Assembly: GCA_051418075.1 (NCBI GenBank) | Contig: JBPRGG010000014.1 | Location: 1-9,054 of the forward strand | Length of the DNA stretch: 9,054 nucleotides | Direction of reading: 5' to 3' | From: JBPRGG01 sp051418075 | GTDB lineage: Bacteria; Bacteroidota; Bacteroidia; Cytophagales; Cyclobacteriaceae | Shown: positions 4,666-9,054 of the stretch, one piece after another | Numbering within the stretch: position 1 is the first letter of the stretch | Layout: every line of letters begins with the position of its first letter | Notes under the pieces: model-generated | Told to the model about the DNA's origin: nothing | Seen by the model: only the letters and a program-made list of their open reading frames with translations | The model's database searches: none | Position numbers and translations under genes: made by a program

Positions 4666-7239
4666 ATGGATTATATCATTACCCTTATCAGAAAAAAGCC
4701 TTTTCCGCCTAAAAAAAAGTGGATATGGAAACTGGCCTGGCAGGATGCTCGCTTCAATCTGGGTCGGCTAACTCTGTTTATGTCCTCCATCATTATTGGC
4801 ATCGCTGCTTTAACTTCAATTAAGGGTTTTAATGAAAATCTGCAAAATGATATAGATGGCCAGGCAAAGCAACTGTTGGGGGCTGACCTGGCGGTAGAAA
4901 ATGATGATTATGAACCTGCTGTGGGTGATTCTGCCCTGGCATTTATCGATTCAATGGCTCTGGAAAAGGCGCGTGATGCCCGTTTTGCTTCTATGGCTTA
5001 TTTTCCTCAGTCTAATGGTTCCAGACTGATCCAGGTAGTGGCTTTAAAAGGCGAATTTCCATTTTACGGAGAAATAGAAGTAACTCCTGCTTCTCAGCCG
5101 GAAAAATTCAGACAGGGAGAGGCTGTATTAATAGATCAGTCTCTGGCCAACCAATTTGAGGTGGAGATAGGAGACAGTTTGAAACTGGGCCAGGGTATCT
5201 ATCCAATTGCCGGTTTTGTAACCCGTTTTCCCGGATTGGCCGACATTCGTACCACGGTGGCTCCTTCGGTTTATTTACCTTATCAAAAACTGGATGAAAC
5301 TGAATTGATCCAATATGGATCCAGGGTAGAATATAACAGTTATTACCGGCTGGAAGAGCAAAACCTGGAAGAAATAGAAGCTAAGTTGAAAGAACTGCGG
5401 GAACAATATGGCTTTTCCTGGGATACTGTAGAGGAAGAAAAACAGGATATGAGCCGGGGTTTTCAAAACCTTTACCGCTATTTTAATTTGCTCAGTTTTG
5501 TGGCATTGATCCTGGGATCTATAGGAGTAGCCAGTTCAATATACGTTTACATGCGTGAAAAAAGAAATGCAGCTGCTGTATTGCGGTGTATCGGTGCGGA
5601 TGGCTGGCAGGTATTCTGGGTTTTTTTGATACAGGTTTTAATTTTGGGTTTTTTGGGAAGTATTTTAGGTGTTTTGATTGGTTTGGGAATTCAATTTTTA
5701 TTACCAGCTATTGTTAGTGATTTTCTACCGGTAGAAGTATCTATTCACATTTCCTATCAAGCCATTCTTACAGGTCTGATAGTTGGTTTAATCATTGCCC
5801 TGTTATTTTCTGTTTTACCCCTGATCAATCTCAGGTTTGTACCTCCTTTATCTATTCTAAGGGGAGTGTCAACCGAAGCAATGGTCAAATCAAAATTCAG
5901 AATGCTTGTGATTGGTTTGATCATCATCTTTCCCTGGCTTTTTGCAGTACATCAAACCAGGGACTGGATGCATGGTACTGGATTTTATTTAGGGTTACTG
6001 GCTGCTTTTGTGGTCCTTTTTCTGATATCTCGCCTGCTGATGTGGGTGGTAGAACGGTTACTGCCGGCTGATTTCAAATACACCTGGCGCTTAGGTTTTT
6101 CCAATTTGTTTCGGCCCAATAATCAAACCTCGGTGCTGGTGATCGTGATCGGATTGGCTGCCTTTCTGATCGCTACCATGGCCCTGATCGAGAACAGCTT
6201 ATTGAAACAGGTTGAATTTGTGGGGTCAGGGGAAAGGTCCAATACTGTATTATTTGACATTCAACCCTACCAGCAAGCTCAGGTAGTAGATCTGGTAAAA
6301 AGTTATGATTTGCCGGTACAGCAATTAGTGCCTATTGTCACTATGCGAATTAGTGAAGTAAAAGGTAAAACCGTGAAGGAATGGCAGGAAGACACTGCTT
6401 CAGATGTTTCAAACTGGCGATTGATCAGAGAATACCGGGTGACCTACCGGGACAGCCTGATTGGTTCAGAGGAATTAATAGCAGGGGAATTCCAGGGTCA
6501 GCCGGTAGCAGAAGGGGATAGCATCTTCATTTCCATCACCCAGGATATGGCAGAGAGCCTGAACCTGGAATTAAATGACCCCATTACATTCAACGTGCAG
6601 GGAGTTCCCATCCAGACTTATGTGGGAAGTTTAAGGGAAGTAGACTGGCGCAGGATACAAACCAATTTTATGGTGGTATTTCCACCGGGGGTACTTGAAC
6701 AAGCGCCCCAATTTTATGTAATCATTACCCGCATAGATAATGAACAGGTTGCCGCTCGTTTTCAGCAGGATCTGGTCAGGCAATTTTCCAATGTTTCTCT
6801 GATTGATCTCACCCTGATATTGAGTACTTTGGATGAGATTTTTGATAAAATTGCAGTGGTAATTCAATTTATGGCCCTGTTCAGCATTCTTACAGGCATG
6901 CTGGTGTTAACTGCGGCTGTGATCAATAGCAAGTTTGCCCGTTTGCGGGAAAATGTCATGTTGCGCACCATTGGGGCCTTAAAAAAACAAATTGTGGAAA
7001 TGACCTTAGTGGAGTATGGTTATTTGGGAGCATTTGCCGGTTTATCCGGAGTTTTATTAGCACTGGGAAGTTCCTGGGGTCTGGCAAATTTCTTTTTCGA
7101 TATTTCTTTTTTTCCGGATCTCCTTTCATTATTTATAATCTGGTTGGCTGTCGTTTTTTTAACCTTATTCATTGGGTGGATCAATACCCGTTCTATTATC
7201 AGCCGATCACCCTTAGAGGTATTACGTAAAGAAGTTTAA
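4666..7239 (+). CDS. ABC transporter permease, YbbP / FtsX-MacB superfamily
   Basis: An 857-residue inner-membrane permease with two FtsX-like modules. Ten membrane helices can be placed at about 34-52, 273-297, 318-346, 363-388, 411-428, 438-462, 487-508, 728-752, 779-806 and 816-837, the topology of YbbP-type permeases, with large extracytoplasmic domains at about 55-270 and 510-725. The opening AWQDARFNLGRLTLF and KQLLGADLAV are typical of the family. Coupling segments for the ATPase follow helices 2 and 8: REKRNAAAVLRCIGA (about 297-311) and RENVMLRTIGA (about 761-771). Such permeases work with a LolD/YbbA-like ATPase as mechanotransmission or lipid/lipoprotein-handling systems rather than simple pores; the substrate here is unknown. 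No ATPase gene is in the window: recQ diverges on one side and a convergent lipoprotein gene lies on the other. There is no Shine-Dalgarno sequence before the ATG. Family assignment is firm, the YbbP subtype is likely. Confidence 0.92.
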   Translation: MDYIITLIRKKPFPPKKKWIWKLAWQDARFNLGRLTLFMSSIIIGIAALTSIKGFNENLQNDIDGQAKQLLGADLAVENDDYEPAVGDSALAFIDSMALEKARDARFASMAYFPQSNGSRLIQVVALKGEFPFYGEIEVTPASQPEKFRQGEAVLIDQSLANQFEVEIGDSLKLGQGIYPIAGFVTRFPGLADIRTTVAPSVYLPYQKLDETELIQYGSRVEYNSYYRLEEQNLEEIEAKLKELREQYGFSWDTVEEEKQDMSRGFQNLYRYFNLLSFVALILGSIGVASSIYVYMREKRNAAAVLRCIGADGWQVFWVFLIQVLILGFLGSILGVLIGLGIQFLLPAIVSDFLPVEVSIHISYQAILTGLIVGLIIALLFSVLPLINLRFVPPLSILRGVSTEAMVKSKFRMLVIGLIIIFPWLFAVHQTRDWMHGTGFYLGLLAAFVVLFLISRLLMWVVERLLPADFKYTWRLGFSNLFRPNNQTSVLVIVIGLAAFLIATMALIENSLLKQVEFVGSGERSNTVLFDIQPYQQAQVVDLVKSYDLPVQQLVPIVTMRISEVKGKTVKEWQEDTASDVSNWRLIREYRVTYRDSLIGSEELIAGEFQGQPVAEGDSIFISITQDMAESLNLELNDPITFNVQGVPIQTYVGSLREVDWRRIQTNFMVVFPPGVLEQAPQFYVIITRIDNEQVAARFQQDLVRQFSNVSLIDLTLILSTLDEIFDKIAVVIQFMALFSILTGMLVLTAAVINSKFARLRENVMLRTIGALKKQIVEMTLVEYGYLGAFAGLSGVLLALGSSWGLANFFFDISFFPDLLSLFIIWLAVVFLTLFIGWINTRSIISRSPLEVLRKEV

Positions 7240-7265
7240 TTAGTCTAGCTCCCATTAAAAAGCAA

Positions 7266-7295
7266 TGTTGACCCCTGATGGTTCAAAGGTCAACA
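7266..7295 (-). terminator. Hairpin terminator in the convergent spacer
   Basis: TGTTGACC (7266-7273) and GGTCAACA (7288-7295) form an eight-pair stem with a 14-base loop. Read on the minus strand the stem is followed by ATTGCTTTTTAATG, a T-run a few bases away, which suits termination of the lipoprotein transcript about 55 bases beyond its stop codon. Read on the plus strand the stem follows the permease stop by 26 bases but is followed by AGCTTCAGTTT, a poor T-tract, so it may work in both directions but less well for the permease. Confidence 0.5.
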
Positions 7296-7349
7296 AGCTT
7301 CAGTTTAAAAAATCATGGATTATTTATGAAAAAATTACTCATTTACTTA

Positions 7350-8867
7350 TTAATCCGGGCAATGTATATCATATAACCCGGTTCCTATAGGTCCGGTGTA
7401 CCATAGAGGATCCCAGCTGGCCAAAGGTTCAAAATCCAGATAAGCATCCCTGATATCTTGCTTTTCAATTAACCAGTACCAGTCATTGGGCATGGGAATA
7501 CGTAAGGCATTGGGATATTCGTCTGTGCCCATAGTACAGGTGGATTCGCCGGTCCATTCATAAAGCTTCAGTATGTACTCAGTATCAGCTTCATCATCCA
7601 GGTCTACATGTAACTGAGGCAAATAAGGTTTTTTCAGGTCGTAGACAAACCCCTCTTCAATTTCAATAGTGATCATCTTTTCTGGTGCATCGTAGGTTTC
7701 CCCATCGCATTCAGCATTGATGAATTTGCCATTTAAGGCTTCAATGGTTTGACTATAAACAACAATTGTTTTCATGATACCATCATCCCAAACGTCATCC
7801 TCACCATTTACAGCAGCAATGCCTTCACTGGGCATTACGATGGAAAAAGCGTGGTTGTATCCAGCTCCCCGGGCTAAAGGCTTAAACATAAACTTCATCA
7901 TGTCTCCATCTCCAGTGAGGCTGGTTTGAATGACAAAGTCATTGTAATCAAGGTCATTCTCTTCGATGACCAGATCTTCAAAGGCAAAAACATCAGAGCG
8001 CATAAATGGCTCTATAGATCCATCACAGTTTTTATTTAAATGCAGGTATTGATTTTCTGAATTATTGATTTGATTGACCCAATCCAGATTGATGGTGGCA
8101 AAATGTTTGACTCCTTCGGCAAACAACACTACATAATATTCCTGGAGATCCATGGCTACATTAGGATCATAAGGAAACCTGAGGCATAAAATTTCTCCCG
8201 GACCCTGAGTTTGAGCCTGCCAGATAAGCTGTTCCGGATCTTCAGTATCATCAGGGTATACATAGCCTTCGGTGGCTGCAACCCAGTGACCAGTTTCAGG
8301 ATCACAATAGTTTACATATATGCAGAGGGGCATAGTTTGCTTCAGGCTTAACTTCCAGAATTTGAAACCGAAATCCGGAGGAGTAAAACCTTCAACACAT
8401 AAGACTTCTACTTCATTTTCCATTTTCTGGTAAGGCATAACGGTGAAATCAAGGGGTAAAGGGCTATTGACAAAGCGTGCGAAAGCACTTTCATCAGTTG
8501 GGGTGGCAAATAATGGATCACCATTTGTAGCATATACCATGAAGTTGGTTACTTGATACTCTCCCGGAGTAAGTTCCAGCAGATTGGTTTTCAGTTGACT
8601 GCCCCAGATATTAAGGTCCAGGGTGTAAGTTTCCATGCCATTGATCTCCACTACGGCATAGGCTGCTAATTCTAGATTGCACATCCCAGGCGCAACTTCC
8701 GGGAAGTCCTGGGAAAGCCGGCCATTGTCCGCAGGAGACCCTCCGGAAAAAATTTCAAATTGTACGCCAACCTGGTCTGCAACCTGAACATCTTCCTGCT
8801 GACAGGAAGTCATCAATAATAATGCGATACTGATTAAGGAAAAGATAATGTTATTAAACTTTTTCAT
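7350..8867 (-). CDS. LruC-domain lipoprotein, probably surface exposed
   Basis: A 505-residue lipoprotein. Residues 1-21 are a signal peptide ending in the lipobox LMTSC with the lipidated cysteine at 22. The next residues QQED resemble the acidic lipoprotein export signal that sends Bacteroidota lipoproteins to the cell surface. The N-terminal half has a pattern I know from other Bacteroidota lipoproteins: LTPGEYQVTNFMVYATNGD (about 99-117), then a PLPLDF segment (about 136-141) and FGFKFWKLSL. The C-terminal part (about 293-490) fits the LruC / DUF4842 domain: VFAFEDLVIEENDLDYNDFV with a cluster of acidic residues (E302, E303, D305, D307, D310) that may bind a cation, LARGAGYNHAF (331-341), and WYWLIEKQDIRDAYLDF (463-479). 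The molecular role of LruC domains is not established; adhesion or matrix functions are inferred from surface location. The gene stands alone, converging on the permease gene, and no promoter consensus was found upstream. Confidence 0.85.
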   Translation of the reverse strand: MKKFNNIIFSLISIALLLMTSCQQEDVQVADQVGVQFEIFSGGSPADNGRLSQDFPEVAPGMCNLELAAYAVVEINGMETYTLDLNIWGSQLKTNLLELTPGEYQVTNFMVYATNGDPLFATPTDESAFARFVNSPLPLDFTVMPYQKMENEVEVLCVEGFTPPDFGFKFWKLSLKQTMPLCIYVNYCDPETGHWVAATEGYVYPDDTEDPEQLIWQAQTQGPGEILCLRFPYDPNVAMDLQEYYVVLFAEGVKHFATINLDWVNQINNSENQYLHLNKNCDGSIEPFMRSDVFAFEDLVIEENDLDYNDFVIQTSLTGDGDMMKFMFKPLARGAGYNHAFSIVMPSEGIAAVNGEDDVWDDGIMKTIVVYSQTIEALNGKFINAECDGETYDAPEKMITIEIEEGFVYDLKKPYLPQLHVDLDDEADTEYILKLYEWTGESTCTMGTDEYPNALRIPMPNDWYWLIEKQDIRDAYLDFEPLASWDPLWYTGPIGTGLYDIHCPD

Positions 8868-9054
8868 ATTAAATAAATTTTATAGTTAAAAAAAATTTGA
8901 AAAAGCAAGTTTGGTATAGATAATTTCTTTTATATCGCTGGTTAAACCTAAAAAAATAGTGACATTATGGAATAATAAATAAATGTAATTAAATATAATA
9001 TATGTATAAAAATACTTAATATTATTGATATAATCAATATATAATTAAATATAT
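8868..9054. other. A/T-rich non-coding region upstream of the lipoprotein gene
   Basis: No gene is visible in either direction. The sequence is extremely A/T rich (only four G or C in the last 54 bases) and contains a perfect seven-base inverted repeat, TATTGAT (9023-9029) and ATCAATA (9033-9039), with a three-base centre. No TAnnTTTG element is present on the minus strand, so the lipoprotein promoter is either of another type or degenerate. The region probably carries upstream control sequence of the lipoprotein gene and may continue beyond the window. Confidence 0.5.

Noticed and set aside
5275..6867. Minus-strand open frames inside the permease gene (5275-5466 and 6631-6867)
   Set aside because: They are antisense shadows of a complete, well-conserved permease gene.
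1..9054. tRNA, rRNA, CRISPR array, insertion sequence, attachment site
   Set aside because: I looked for tRNA-like arms, regularly spaced direct repeats, transposase motifs and terminal repeats and saw none.

Overview
The window looks like a chromosomal segment of a member of the Bacteroidota. The signs are a RecQ helicase with the C-terminal helix-turn-helix extension common in that phylum, a lipoprotein with a LruC-type domain and an acidic post-cysteine export-like signal, start codons without Shine-Dalgarno sequences, and a TAnnTTTG-type promoter element. Moderate GC with long A/T-rich spacers agrees with this. The genus cannot be read from the sequence.

Positions 1-2118 (minus strand) hold a tight row of genes that I read as the edge of a conjugation or type IV secretion (T4SS) locus, possibly decaying. 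In transcription order they are: an 87-codon open frame without a normal start codon (2085-1822); a secreted VirB5/TraI-like protein broken by a one-base frameshift (1810-1062); a tryptophan-rich exported protein of unknown family whose ATG overlaps the previous stop (1065-235); and the start of a helical protein that runs off the window (186-1), with a short motif shared with the C-terminal half of the VirB5-like protein. This block is rich in GATC (29 sites in 2.1 kb) compared with the neighbouring recQ gene (7 sites in about the same length).

Positions 2119-2310 are an A/T-rich spacer with a doubtful 61-codon ORF that overlaps the recQ stop codon. recQ (4454-2307, minus) is complete, with all helicase motifs, the zinc-binding cysteines, RQC, HRDC and HTH regions. 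A 211-bp divergent intergenic region carries a likely recQ promoter element and a small inverted repeat. It separates recQ from a complete plus-strand gene (4666-7239) for a ten-helix ABC permease of the YbbP / FtsX-MacB type; its ATPase partner is not in the window.

A convergent spacer with a hairpin (7266-7295) follows, and then a minus-strand gene for a 505-residue LruC-domain lipoprotein, probably on the cell surface (8867-7350). The last 187 bases are almost pure A/T and non-coding, presumably the upstream control region of the lipoprotein gene. The genes right of 2310 look like independent chromosomal units with no shared pathway. The best candidate for something undescribed is the T4SS-like block at the left end.
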